Assembly (NCBI GenBank): GCA_045600865.1
Contig: JAZRYS010000162.1
Coordinates: 1-25,768 of the forward strand
Direction: 5' to 3'
Source of the DNA: Aphodosoma sp045600865
GTDB taxonomy: Bacteria > Bacteroidota > Bacteroidia > Bacteroidales > Paludibacteraceae
DNA: 25,768 bases
Below are positions 13,422-21,292 of the stretch, piece after piece. The notes beneath the pieces were generated by a model. That model did no database searches. It was not told the DNA's origin and saw nothing but the letters and a program-made list of their open reading frames with translations. The translations under genes were made by a program, and so were the position numbers. Every line of letters begins with the position of its first letter. Position 1 is the first letter of the stretch.

Positions 13422-15488
13422 TTATTTCGTTTGGCTGATGACTGCCACAGCCTCGGCTGTCTTCTTCAGGAGGGCATCTGGAGAGACATTCTCGCCACGT
13501 GCATTCTGCATCCAATGGTCTGGAGTGAGCTTGCCGCCACGATAGATACGCAGAATCTCTTCGCCAACGTTTTTGCCCTCGAACCATTCCTCAAGCTGTG
13601 CCTCAACGATATTGCCATACGCATAATTCGAGAGGTAGAGCGGATAAGAGACCATGTGGGAATAGATAGCCAATACTGGTGAATCCTTCACACCAAAATG
13701 AGGAGCATAATATTTGTTCCACAGCTCTTTGGCTGTCTTGATAACCTGCTCGCGAAGCTGCTCAGGAGTGCAATCTGGATTTTCGTACATCCAGCGCCAT
13801 GTATAGAGGTCGAGAAGCGAGACACCCATCATCTCATAACCATTCCAGAAGATATCAATAGTGTTGAGTGCAGCCATCTTCTCGTCTGTAGAATTGATGC
13901 CAAGCAACTGGAGATCACGTTTCTGGAACACAAATGCAAGTGCCTCGGTAAAGGCTGTGCTTGGAACACGTGCCATTGAGTAATAATCAACATCCTGAAT
14001 GGAGATTGTCTGCTCTACGTTATGGCCGAACTCATGACATGCTATGTTGTAGCCGAGATAGTCGAAGCCGTTATCAGCAATACGGGTGCGGAGACGAGAT
14101 TTCTCGAACTTTGCCTGCGATGTCCATGCGTGACCTGCAGAACGTGAAGCATCAACCTCTACCATCGACTGGATGAAATCTGCCTTATCCTTAGGGAATC
14201 CAAGCTTGACAAGGATATTTGCCATGTCGTCACGGAAGGAGTTAGGTGTTGGATATTTGGTGCGGCATTTCACGTTTAGTTCCTCAACATTGATAGAACT
14301 GCGAGCCTTGAAGCCATCGTACCAGATGTCAAATGGACGGAGGTCGCGACCAAGACGCTGTTTCACAAGGGCTACAACCTGACCAGCCTGCTCCGAAGAG
14401 AGATATGCAGTAAACATAGCCTCAATCTCTTCGTCCGAAACCTCCATATCACGATTGAAAGCACGTTTGATGGCAGTTGGATATGTAGGATTGTATTTGT
14501 CGAGAGCACGACAAGCATAGAACTGGTTGAGAAGGTGCTGGTAGCGCATATCCATCTCGCGTTCAGCCTTTATCTCATTGCCTTTGAGATCAGTAACCTT
14601 ATTTGAATAAGGGTACCACATATACTCCTCGCTGTTGATGACGCACTGTGGGATTGACTGGTCGATGATACGCTCCATTATCTTGTAGATAATCTCCTGT
14701 TTCTCGCGAGCCACAGCAGATGTGTCGGCATATTCAGCCTTGAGTTCGTCACGCAAGTTCCAATGGGAAATGAGCGACATGCCATCAGGAAACAATTGCT
14801 CGCCCTTTTCGTTGCGAACCTTACCCATTTTGATATCGTAAGTCTCGACATACGTGCCAGCTTCAGAGTTTGCTTTGGCGAAAGCCATTGTGAGAGAGGC
14901 AGGTACACGGTCGATAAACCAGTCGGCGATACGAGCGTAAGCCCATTGCTCACGGCTCCACTTACCGCCCATCGCATTCTTCTCTTCAAGAGTATATACT
15001 GGGAAGTTGAGCAGGGTGACGAAAGCAATCTTCGACTCAAACATATCGTCTGTGAAGTGAGCCAGAGGGTCGTATGCGGCAAACATATCGTCAACTATGG
15101 TGATCTGCTGGCCACGGACGTGCAGAGGGAACATGAAATCAACATATACCATGTCGCCATGACCACGGAGACTCTCTATCTGGCGATCCAGACGGTTGAA
15201 GAGCGCAAAACGCTCGGCAGAGTCAGCCACATAATACTGACGGCAGAAGGCAACGAACTCGTCTTGGGTTCCGTCTGCCTCAGTCCAAAGAGATGCTGCC
15301 GAATTCACGCCACGGGTGATCATGGCCTCGTCGGTTGTGACAGGCATGGCGATGAGGGTGTCGATGGCACGCTGGATAGTCTCTTGCTTTATTGAAGACA
15401 TAGTTTCATCCTCCTGTTTTGGGGTTTCCTCTTTCTTACATGCCACCAATGCAAGCAGGGCGGCAGCAATAAATAATATTTTCTTCAT
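13422..15488 (-). CDS. lipoprotein zinc metallopeptidase, HExxH (gluzincin-like)
   Basis: A 688-residue exported lipoprotein: the signal peptide MKKILFIAAALLALVAC ends in a lipobox with Cys17, followed by a charged linker. The zinc motif HEFGH is at residues 485-489 (CHEFGHNVEQ) and a likely third ligand Glu515 lies in AFTEALAFVFQ, 26 residues later, a spacing like M2/M3-type gluzincins. The rest is mostly alpha-helical, as in those families, but I cannot assign a MEROPS family with certainty. It probably cleaves peptides in the periplasm or at the cell surface. It begins 11 nt after the SDR gene, so it is part of the steroid-reductase-like operon, where a peptidase is unexpected. Confidence 0.85.
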   Translation of the reverse strand: MKKILFIAAALLALVACKKEETPKQEDETMSSIKQETIQRAIDTLIAMPVTTDEAMITRGVNSAASLWTEADGTQDEFVAFCRQYYVADSAERFALFNRLDRQIESLRGHGDMVYVDFMFPLHVRGQQITIVDDMFAAYDPLAHFTDDMFESKIAFVTLLNFPVYTLEEKNAMGGKWSREQWAYARIADWFIDRVPASLTMAFAKANSEAGTYVETYDIKMGKVRNEKGEQLFPDGMSLISHWNLRDELKAEYADTSAVAREKQEIIYKIMERIIDQSIPQCVINSEEYMWYPYSNKVTDLKGNEIKAEREMDMRYQHLLNQFYACRALDKYNPTYPTAIKRAFNRDMEVSDEEIEAMFTAYLSSEQAGQVVALVKQRLGRDLRPFDIWYDGFKARSSINVEELNVKCRTKYPTPNSFRDDMANILVKLGFPKDKADFIQSMVEVDASRSAGHAWTSQAKFEKSRLRTRIADNGFDYLGYNIACHEFGHNVEQTISIQDVDYYSMARVPSTAFTEALAFVFQKRDLQLLGINSTDEKMAALNTIDIFWNGYEMMGVSLLDLYTWRWMYENPDCTPEQLREQVIKTAKELWNKYYAPHFGVKDSPVLAIYSHMVSYPLYLSNYAYGNIVEAQLEEWFEGKNVGEEILRIYRGGKLTPDHWMQNARGENVSPDALLKKTAEAVAVISQTK

Positions 15489-15499
15489 AATTACTAAAT

Positions 15500-16276
15500 T
15501 TACTTTTGAAATTGGTCAAGCCTTTTCATTGCTGCAAAGACAAACCAGTCTGGCAAATGCTTGATGATAAATACAAACGGACGGTTAACAAGTCCAGGCA
15601 TACACCATTTCTTGCCACGGAACATTGCGTTAAGGGCTTTATGGGCAAGGCGTTGTGGGGTCATGCTGACATGGAGTGCCACTGCAAGGCGGCGAAGGTT
15701 GTCCGCAAGGCCATAGAGACCTGTATCAACAGCACCGGGAGTGATTGCCGTAACAATGACTCCGTAAGGTTTCAACTCATACCACATCGAGCGCGAGAAG
15801 TTTAGGATGTAGGACTTAGTAGAATTATAGACATTTATGCCAGGCATTGTCATCCAAGCAGACATTGAACTCATGTTCAGGATGTATCCGTGTTGACGTT
15901 CCGCAAAATATGCTCCGAAGAGCTGAGTCAGGTGAGTGACCGCAATAATATGGAGATTGAGCATCAGGTTAACCCTGCGCCAGTCGGTCTTAATCAGAGG
16001 ATTGAAAAAGAATATGCCAGCATTGTTTACAAGAACCTCAAGGTCGAGGTTATTGTCTTTGACATACTGAAGCATCTGTTCCGGAGCATCGGGATTTGTA
16101 AGGTCTTTATATTCGTAGCGAACATCTACACCAAACTCTTTCTTTATCTCCTCGGCAGTCTCTGCCAATTCTTTTTCCTGATTAGAGACAATATATAAAT
16201 CGTATTTTCGTTGCGCAAGGTCGCGGGCATAGCATTTTCCGATACCAGAACTTGCGCCAGTTACTAATGCGTACAT
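15500..16276 (-). CDS. short-chain dehydrogenase, hydroxysteroid-dehydrogenase-like
   Basis: A 258-residue SDR. TGASSGIG (6-13) is the nucleotide loop, NNAG is at 84-87, and the catalytic residues are Ser in NMSSMSAW (136/137), Tyr150 and Lys154 (YNSTK). The C-terminal third, with hydrophobic segments around NRPFVFIIKHLPDWFVFAAM, resembles the 17-beta-HSD12/3-ketoacyl reductase and DltE-like branch, which often acts on lipidic substrates. It is third in the operon, 9 nt after the flavin reductase. In that setting a 3-alpha- or 3-beta-hydroxysteroid dehydrogenase that oxidises or reduces the A-ring 3-position is the most likely role, but stereochemistry and substrate cannot be read from sequence. 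Confidence 0.88.
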   Translation of the reverse strand: MYALVTGASSGIGKCYARDLAQRKYDLYIVSNQEKELAETAEEIKKEFGVDVRYEYKDLTNPDAPEQMLQYVKDNNLDLEVLVNNAGIFFFNPLIKTDWRRVNLMLNLHIIAVTHLTQLFGAYFAERQHGYILNMSSMSAWMTMPGINVYNSTKSYILNFSRSMWYELKPYGVIVTAITPGAVDTGLYGLADNLRRLAVALHVSMTPQRLAHKALNAMFRGKKWCMPGLVNRPFVFIIKHLPDWFVFAAMKRLDQFQK

Positions 16277-16285
16277 ATTACTCGT

Positions 16286-17515
16286 TTATTCTTTTTCTGC
16301 TGCGTCAATCTCTTTCTGTAATTTCTCTGGCATATTGTCAACACAATGGTGACAACGCATCTCAAGGGTGTACATACGGCCTATGCAATAGTTGGAGTGC
16401 TTGCAACCATTGCAATATTCGCCATCAGTCTCCTTCATCTTATTGACAAAGTCGGTGTCGTGGACAAGGGCACGAGCCATCTGTACGAGTTCAAAGCCAG
16501 AATCAAGCACCTCGTCAATCTTCGAGCGACGAACAAGTCCACCTACATAAATGAGCGGAATGTTTATCTCTTTGCGGAATTTCTTTGCATCGTCAAGGAA
16601 GTAAGCCTCCTTGAAAGGCACAGTAGGTATCATCCAGCGGCCGGCAATCTTGAGGCCAAGCTTAAGCCACCAGAAACGAAGAGGATCCATATAATATGCA
16701 AGAGTCTTGAGAGGCATGGCACCACGCATGACATGCATAGGAGCCTTGCTGACGAAACCTGCTGACAAAACTATTCCGTGAACACCGCATTTCTCTATCT
16801 CCTTAGCAACAGTGATGCAGTCGTCTATCTGCATACCAGAGGCAAAGCCATCGAACATGTTGGTCTTAACCACAACTGCCATGTCGTCCTTTGCGTGTTC
16901 CATGACCTCGGTAAGTACCTCGCGCATGAAACGCATACGGTTGCCGAGAGAGCCTCCGTACTCGTCGCGACGGTGATTGGTATAAGGAGATATGAACTGG
17001 GAAATCAGATATCCATGACCTGCGTGAATCTCGACACAATCGAAACCAGCCTCACGACACATGTCAACAGCCTTGCCAAAATCCTTTACAAGAGCCTTGA
17101 TTTCAGGAACCTTGAGTCCGCGCACAAAAGTTGGTGAATATAGATTGAATCCCGAGGAAGCACCTACTGGACAGCAACCACATGTATAGAAATGGGTCAT
17201 GTTGCCACAATGGCCGAGTTGGATGGATGCCTTAGCACCATGAGAATGAATGCTGTCGGTAAGTTTCTTGAGGTCTGGGATAATCTCAGGACGCATGTAA
17301 AGCTGGGCAGCGAAAGAGACACCGCTCTTGTTGACGGCACAATATGCTATAGTTGTCATCCCAACACCGCCTTTGGCAACAGCAGTATGATAGTTGAACA
17401 AATCATCCGATGGCGAATTGTTATACGCCATATTCTCGAAGGCAGCAGAACGGATTGTCCTGTTACGGAGTTCAATAGGTCCTAATTTGAAAGGTGTGAA
17501 AAGTTTCGATTCCAT
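16286..17515 (-). CDS. Old Yellow Enzyme-type NADH:flavin oxidoreductase (candidate 3-ketosteroid ene-reductase)
   Basis: A 409-residue FMN-dependent ene-reductase. The TIM barrel (about 1-350) carries LGPIELRNRTIRSA at the start, IQLGHCGN (98-105), the strongly conserved IHAGHGYLISQFISPYTN with HRRDEYGGS (163-189), and IYVGGL near 322-327. A C-terminal cysteine cluster follows: Cys368, Cys371, Cys377, Cys388 and Cys391. 4Fe-4S members such as 2,4-dienoyl-CoA reductase have a related cluster, but here the protein ends without their FAD/NAD domain. The start ATG at 17515 lies 2 nt after the stop of the SRD5A-like gene; an in-frame TTG at 17521 is less likely. With its neighbours it fits a 5-beta-reductase of delta-4-3-ketosteroids or bile acids. 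Confidence 0.88.
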   Translation of the reverse strand: MESKLFTPFKLGPIELRNRTIRSAAFENMAYNNSPSDDLFNYHTAVAKGGVGMTTIAYCAVNKSGVSFAAQLYMRPEIIPDLKKLTDSIHSHGAKASIQLGHCGNMTHFYTCGCCPVGASSGFNLYSPTFVRGLKVPEIKALVKDFGKAVDMCREAGFDCVEIHAGHGYLISQFISPYTNHRRDEYGGSLGNRMRFMREVLTEVMEHAKDDMAVVVKTNMFDGFASGMQIDDCITVAKEIEKCGVHGIVLSAGFVSKAPMHVMRGAMPLKTLAYYMDPLRFWWLKLGLKIAGRWMIPTVPFKEAYFLDDAKKFRKEINIPLIYVGGLVRRSKIDEVLDSGFELVQMARALVHDTDFVNKMKETDGEYCNGCKHSNYCIGRMYTLEMRCHHCVDNMPEKLQKEIDAAEKE

Positions 17516-17517
17516 TA

Positions 17518-18309
17518 TCAATACAATTTAGGAAATACACGTTTGAGTTTATCTTGGTCAAACTCGTCGGCAAACTCTGCCTTATACTTGTTATATATAG
17601 AGTTGGCACGTGGGACAAGATTCGCCATAGTCCATATAGCAAACATGGCACCGGCAACGCTCCATGTCATGATGGCAAAGCCAATCCACTCAGTTATTTC
17701 ACCGAAGTAGTTTGCCGAAGTGACATACTTGTACATGCCCTCTTTTGGAAGGTAGTGGTTTGTGTCGCCAGGAGCACGGAGATGACGGATGATATAATCA
17801 CTATGAAGATTAATGCTGAAACCAATGACAAAGATTATCAAGCCGAGCCAGAACTTCCAGTTCACAAGCCAGTTGTCATAATAATGTTCAGGCGAGAGAA
17901 AGAATATCCACTCTCCCTGCATATAGCCATTGATGACATTGAAGACGATGCCCATAAACATGATTGCTATCGGCATCTTGCTTTTTCCATGCAGCAAACA
18001 AGGAAAAATGAACGAACGCTGAAAATAGTGCATCTCGAAAAGCAGGAAGAAAATCAGATAAGGAACTACCATCTGACGCTCTCCACTGACAAGCCAGAAA
18101 TAGAGCACCACAAAAAAGACAGGGCATTCCATCAATACCCATGCTATCTTATTGTTAATCGCTGGTCCCCAACTACTTGAACGCATCTTGCCATAACCAG
18201 CATCCACGAAATAGAGTGCTATGAACACTATCAACGCTATGATAGCCATACACACTAAAAGAATGTCAAACTGCCCCTGCGTAAGGAGCAAACCTTTAAC
18301 TTCCTCCAT
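17518..18309 (-). CDS. steroid 5-alpha-reductase (SRD5A) family membrane protein
   Basis: A 263-residue integral membrane protein (SRD5A1 is 259) with about seven hydrophobic segments. The homology to animal 3-oxo-5-alpha-steroid 4-dehydrogenase is clear. WVLMECPVFF has Glu61, matching the substrate-binding Glu57 of human SRD5A2. MHYFQRSFIFP (93-103) has Tyr95, matching Tyr91. NLHSDYIIRHLRAPGDTNHY (167-186) and YVTSANYFGEITEW (195-208) are the NADPH-binding blocks. The family reduces the delta-4 bond of 3-ketosteroids with NADPH. The start at 18309 is chosen because the promoter -7 at 18337-18344 lies just upstream and rules out the longer frame to 18432. First gene of a five-gene operon. A related isoprenylcysteine or trans-enoyl reductase is less likely, given the match at all active-site blocks. 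Confidence 0.92.
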   Translation of the reverse strand: MEEVKGLLLTQGQFDILLVCMAIIALIVFIALYFVDAGYGKMRSSSWGPAINNKIAWVLMECPVFFVVLYFWLVSGERQMVVPYLIFFLLFEMHYFQRSFIFPCLLHGKSKMPIAIMFMGIVFNVINGYMQGEWIFFLSPEHYYDNWLVNWKFWLGLIIFVIGFSINLHSDYIIRHLRAPGDTNHYLPKEGMYKYVTSANYFGEITEWIGFAIMTWSVAGAMFAIWTMANLVPRANSIYNKYKAEFADEFDQDKLKRVFPKLY

Positions 18310-18336
18310 AAAAAATACTTTTATACAAACAATTTG

Positions 18337-18344
18337 CAAAGGTA
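18337..18344 (-). promoter_or_regulatory. -7 element of the steroid-reductase-like operon
   Basis: TACCTTTG on the minus strand (18344-18337); the transcript would start near 18330, about 20 nt before the ATG at 18309. A TTTG 23 nt upstream is slightly too far, so the -33 box is weak. It lies just downstream of the HU terminator, so the operon is a separate unit. Confidence 0.65.
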
Positions 18345-18397
18345 CGACTTTTTTCTGACATAAGAAGCAAAAAAGGGGCTTTTTTATCACAGAAAAA

Positions 18398-18432
18398 AAG
18401 AAATTGAGCAAAGAGTCTGACTCTTTGCTCAA
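18398..18432 (-). terminator. intrinsic terminator of the HU gene
   Basis: On the minus strand TTGAGCAAAGAG (18432-18421) pairs perfectly with CTCTTTGCTCAA (18415-18404) around a 5-nt loop, then TTTCTTTTTTT. It separates HU from the downstream operon. Confidence 0.85.
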
Positions 18433-18464
18433 TAGATCTTCGGTTCAAATGCTTATCCAAGCAT

Positions 18465-18725
18465 TCAGAGCAAACCAGCTCCAGCCTTAAACTTGACAGC
18501 CTTTTTTGCTGGAATTGTAATAGCCTGCTTTGTTGCAGGATTTACGCCTTTGCGCTCAGGTCTCTCTACCACTGCGAAGTTTCCAAACCCAACCAGTGCA
18601 ACATTCTCACCATTTCTTAGTGTCTCACCGATAACCTCCAACATTGCGTCCAAGGCCTTTTTTGAATCCGTCTTGGTCATACCAGACTTAGCAGCCATGG
18701 CTTCAACCATCTCTTTCTTGTTCAT
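18465..18725 (-). CDS. HU/IHF-family DNA-binding protein
   Basis: An 86-residue histone-like protein that bends and compacts DNA. MNKKEMVEAMAAKSGMTKTD starts the dimerisation helices, VALVGFGNFAVVERPERKG is the hallmark HU strand and arm start, and NPATKQAITIPAKKAVKFKAG completes the beta-arm with the intercalating Pro. The ATG at 18725 is preferred over an in-frame TTG two codons earlier. Monocistronic, with its own promoter and terminator. Confidence 0.95.
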   Translation of the reverse strand: MNKKEMVEAMAAKSGMTKTDSKKALDAMLEVIGETLRNGENVALVGFGNFAVVERPERKGVNPATKQAITIPAKKAVKFKAGAGLL

Positions 18726-18774
18726 ATTCAAAGAGGATTATGAGTTATTAATAAATTGATTGTCTTTTCCGTGG

Positions 18775-18806
18775 CAAAGGTACAACTTTTTTCCGAACTG
18801 TACAAA
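18775..18806 (-). promoter_or_regulatory. promoter of the HU gene
   Basis: On the minus strand TTTG (18806-18803), 20 nt, TACCTTTG (18782-18775). The transcript starts near 18768, about 43 nt before the ATG. Confidence 0.8.
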
Positions 18807-18876
18807 TAAAATCATAAAAAAATCTCATTGTTGAATAAAATTCTTCTGAAAGCCCGATTATTTCAAGAAAAATGAT

Positions 18877-18884
18877 TATCTTTG
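18877..18884 (+). promoter_or_regulatory. -7 element of the rhomboid gene
   Basis: TATCTTTG at 18877-18884 places the transcript start near 18891, about 20 nt before the ATG at 18912. No TTTG at the right distance upstream. It rules out a frame extension that would begin at 18882. Confidence 0.6.
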
Positions 18885-18911
18885 CCGATTGAAATCAACG
18901 TATATTACAAA

Positions 18912-19664
18912 ATGAGAAAAACACCGCCCGCAACACTCAATATCATAATAGTGTCATTGCTCGTATGGCTTGCATCCATCGTACTTCCCGACAAATTCGG
19001 AATAGACGTTGTGCACTATTTGGGACTGCATTATTGGCGTTCTGACACATTCAATCCCTTGCAGCTTCTGACATACATATTCATGCACGACACGCATGGA
19101 TTCGGCCATATTTTCTGCAATATGTTCGGTGTTTGGATGTTTGGACGCACTGTCGAGGAGCTCTGGGGAGCAAAGAAATTCATCTTTTTTTACCTTTTTG
19201 TAGGTGTCGGAGCGGGAATAATCCAAGAGCTGACTTGGGAGATTGACCTTTACGGAATGGTCAGGGATTTCAATGCTGCCATAGCTGCCAACTCCGGAGA
19301 ATCGTTGGAAGAATACCAGTCGCTACTGATACAGGGCGACATCACACAGGGCAAGGCCGAGGATCTTATCCGTCTTCGCGAGCTGCTGTTCTCAAGACTG
19401 GTCACGGTCGGTGCCTCCGGCTCGCTGTTCGGAGTGCTGCTCGCTTTCGGATGGCTCTTCCCAGAGACAAGGATGATGTTGATTTTCCTGCCGTTCATTC
19501 CAATACCATCACGGGTGTTCGTGGCAGTTTATGCAATATTCGAATTAATTTTCGGTCTGGCAGGTGTTGCTGATGGCGTGGCTCATTTCGCGCACCTCGG
19601 TGGATTGCTGTTTGCCGCCATACTACTGTTTATCTGGAAGAAGAAAGGCAAGTTGTATAACTGA
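18912..19664 (+). CDS. rhomboid-family intramembrane serine protease
   Basis: A 250-residue membrane protein that cleaves substrates within the bilayer. The HxxxN motif is HIFCN (66-70) on the second helix; the catalytic Ser169 lies in VTVGASGSLFG (164-174) and the catalytic His228 in VAHFAHLGG (223-231). Between helices there is a long soluble insertion (about residues 110-162, acidic and helical, including GESLEEYQSLLIQGD), larger than in E. coli GlpG but seen in Bacteroidetes members. Six hydrophobic helices are visible. The stop codon overlaps the start of the next gene by one base (TGATG), so the two are translationally coupled. The substrate is unknown. Confidence 0.93.
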   Translation: MRKTPPATLNIIIVSLLVWLASIVLPDKFGIDVVHYLGLHYWRSDTFNPLQLLTYIFMHDTHGFGHIFCNMFGVWMFGRTVEELWGAKKFIFFYLFVGVGAGIIQELTWEIDLYGMVRDFNAAIAANSGESLEEYQSLLIQGDITQGKAEDLIRLRELLFSRLVTVGASGSLFGVLLAFGWLFPETRMMLIFLPFIPIPSRVFVAVYAIFELIFGLAGVADGVAHFAHLGGLLFAAILLFIWKKKGKLYN

Positions 19665-20725
19665 TGAGAACATTAGTAAAAATCATTGCGATAATACTTG
19701 CCGCAGCACTGATTGTCTTGCTGATTGTGCCACTCGGTCATCCAAACATACTGGCACCACTAACATTGGCTTTTCCGTTTGTTGTGATAGCCAATGCGAT
19801 AATGCTGATATTGCTGCTTTTGTTCAGATGTTTCAGAAGTTCGATATTGATGTCCATATTGCTTGCCATGTCATTTCCCGCCGCAAGACGGTCAATAGTG
19901 ATGCACGCTTCAATGAATGAACCAGCTGATGATGCGAAGGAACTGACCATACTAACTTACAATATCGAGATATTCAAAGGATACAAGAACGTTGAACCTA
20001 TTCTGGCACTATTCTGCGAAAAGTCGCCCGACATTATATGTTTACAAGAATTCGGTCACTACTACTACAACAAACCTGTAGTAAACAACATATTGTCCTC
20101 GCTCGACTCAATTTACCCTTACCGCCATTTGTGGTACAAAAACCAAGTAGCCGGCAATGAGAGCGGCCTGGTTCTATTCTCGAAATATCCAATAGTGAAC
20201 AAACAGAAACTCGAGTACGAGTCGAAAAACAACATCTCCGTCTTTTCAGACATCGTAATAGGAAAAGACACCATAAGAATAATAAACAACCATCTGGAAT
20301 CAAACCGTCTCTCATTAACGGAACGTGAAATAACCAGCAATCCCACTGATACTTCACGCATGAAATCCATATATCACAAAATGGTTGTATCTGCCCGTGT
20401 AAGGGCATATCAGGCCGACTCGATAACGGCACTTATCGAAAAGACCAAATATCCGGTAATAGTCTTGGGAGATTTCAACGACATCCCGCAATCCTATTCA
20501 TACCGACACATCCTCTACAGCAAAAACGGACTTGGAGAATCACTTCATGATGCTTATGCCGATGCAGGCGAGCTGGGAATGTATCACACATACAACCAAA
20601 ATCATCTGGATGTTGCCATAGACCACATTTTGTACACAAAGCCTCTCAGAGCCATAAAAGCGACAATTCTAGAAGTCGATTACTCAGACCATTATCCTCT
20701 TATGGCAAGGCTGGTCATAGAATAA
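19664..20725 (+). CDS. membrane-anchored endonuclease/exonuclease/phosphatase-family protein
   Basis: A 353-residue protein with two or three N-terminal membrane helices (residues 5-75), then an EEP-fold domain of the DNase I/sphingomyelinase/phosphatase superfamily. The catalytic signature is complete: Asn100 (LTYNIEIF), Glu129 (CLQEFG), His210 (INNHLES), Asp270 and Asn272 (VLGDFND), Asp320-His321 (AIDHILY) and Asp342-His343 (YSDHYPL). The reaction could be nucleic acid, inositol phosphate or lipid phosphodiester cleavage on the periplasmic side; sequence does not decide. It starts one base inside the rhomboid stop codon, and the pair ends at a strong terminator. Rhomboid-EEP pairing recurs in Bacteroidetes as far as I recall. 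Confidence 0.9.
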   Translation: MRTLVKIIAIILAAALIVLLIVPLGHPNILAPLTLAFPFVVIANAIMLILLLLFRCFRSSILMSILLAMSFPAARRSIVMHASMNEPADDAKELTILTYNIEIFKGYKNVEPILALFCEKSPDIICLQEFGHYYYNKPVVNNILSSLDSIYPYRHLWYKNQVAGNESGLVLFSKYPIVNKQKLEYESKNNISVFSDIVIGKDTIRIINNHLESNRLSLTEREITSNPTDTSRMKSIYHKMVVSARVRAYQADSITALIEKTKYPVIVLGDFNDIPQSYSYRHILYSKNGLGESLHDAYADAGELGMYHTYNQNHLDVAIDHILYTKPLRAIKATILEVDYSDHYPLMARLVIE

Positions 20726-20759
20726 AAGAAGAGATTGTCATTTAGACAATCTCTTCTTT
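20725..20759. terminator. bidirectional terminator, 15-bp stem
   Basis: AAAGAAGAGATTGTC (20725-20739) pairs perfectly with GACAATCTCTTCTTT (20745-20759) around the 5-nt loop ATTTA. It serves the rightward EEP gene. The leftward gene's last codons and TGA (20740-20738) lie inside it. Confidence 0.85.
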
Positions 20760-21283
20760 ATTACCACCAGTGCTGCAGATAGAATAATCATTATGTGAAG
20801 GCCATCACCGACAGGTGTATTGGGTGTTTCTCCAAAACCCTTACCTTGTCCAGATCCAGTCTGACCTGTGACAAACGGATTGGGTGGGTTAGGATCCACT
20901 CCAGGTGGTATGTATGGGCGAAGACCGCCACTTCCACCATCAACTATTTTTCCTCCCCGAACCACTTTACTGGCATAGAAGCCATTATCTTCGTCATCAT
21001 TCTCATCGTTTCCATCGCCTAATTTCACATCAGAAAAAGGATCAGAAACAACTACACCATACTGAAATTTATCTGCTTTCTCATCAAGTCCCTCGCCAAA
21101 TTGCTCCCGTTGATTAAGATTTCTTGACCTTCCATTACCATAGTAGCCCTTGGGATTCTCCTTCATTTCCTTACGCCAAAGGCTCTGCAGAGCACGGCGA
21201 GACTTGAACCTGTAACGTGGTCCGTCAGCATATGCCATTCCCAAGAACAACAACAAAAATAATATCAAGAAAAGACGTTTCAT
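20738..21283 (-). CDS. exported protein with C-terminal membrane tail, unknown function
   Basis: A 181-residue protein. A signal peptide (MKRLFLILFLLLFLGMAYA) is followed by a basic segment, an acidic stretch rich in Asp, Glu and Asn (about 90-100), and a Gly/Pro linker (IPPGVDPNPPNPFVTGQTG). It ends with PNTPVGDGLHIMIILSAALV and then Ile-Lys-Lys-Arg, a hydrophobic helix followed by basic residues. A PxGDG motif before such a tail is frequent at the end of Bacteroidales exported proteins and may be an anchoring or sorting signal. The start at 21283 is used because 21295 lies inside the promoter; the leader is then only a few bases. The last codons form one arm of the terminator. No family recognised. 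Confidence 0.75.
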   Translation of the reverse strand: MKRLFLILFLLLFLGMAYADGPRYRFKSRRALQSLWRKEMKENPKGYYGNGRSRNLNQREQFGEGLDEKADKFQYGVVVSDPFSDVKLGDGNDENDDEDNGFYASKVVRGGKIVDGGSGGLRPYIPPGVDPNPPNPFVTGQTGSGQGKGFGETPNTPVGDGLHIMIILSAALVVIKKRLSK

Positions 21284-21292
21284 TTCAGCCTG

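Noticed and set aside
14763..15395. 210-codon rightward frame opposite the metallopeptidase gene
   Set aside because: Composition is that of an antisense shadow; the leftward lipoprotein has a signal peptide, lipobox and zinc motif.
18310..18432. N-terminal extension of the SRD5A-like protein by 41 residues
   Set aside because: It would start upstream of the promoter at 18337-18344 and inside the HU terminator hairpin; the ATG at 18309 gives the family length.
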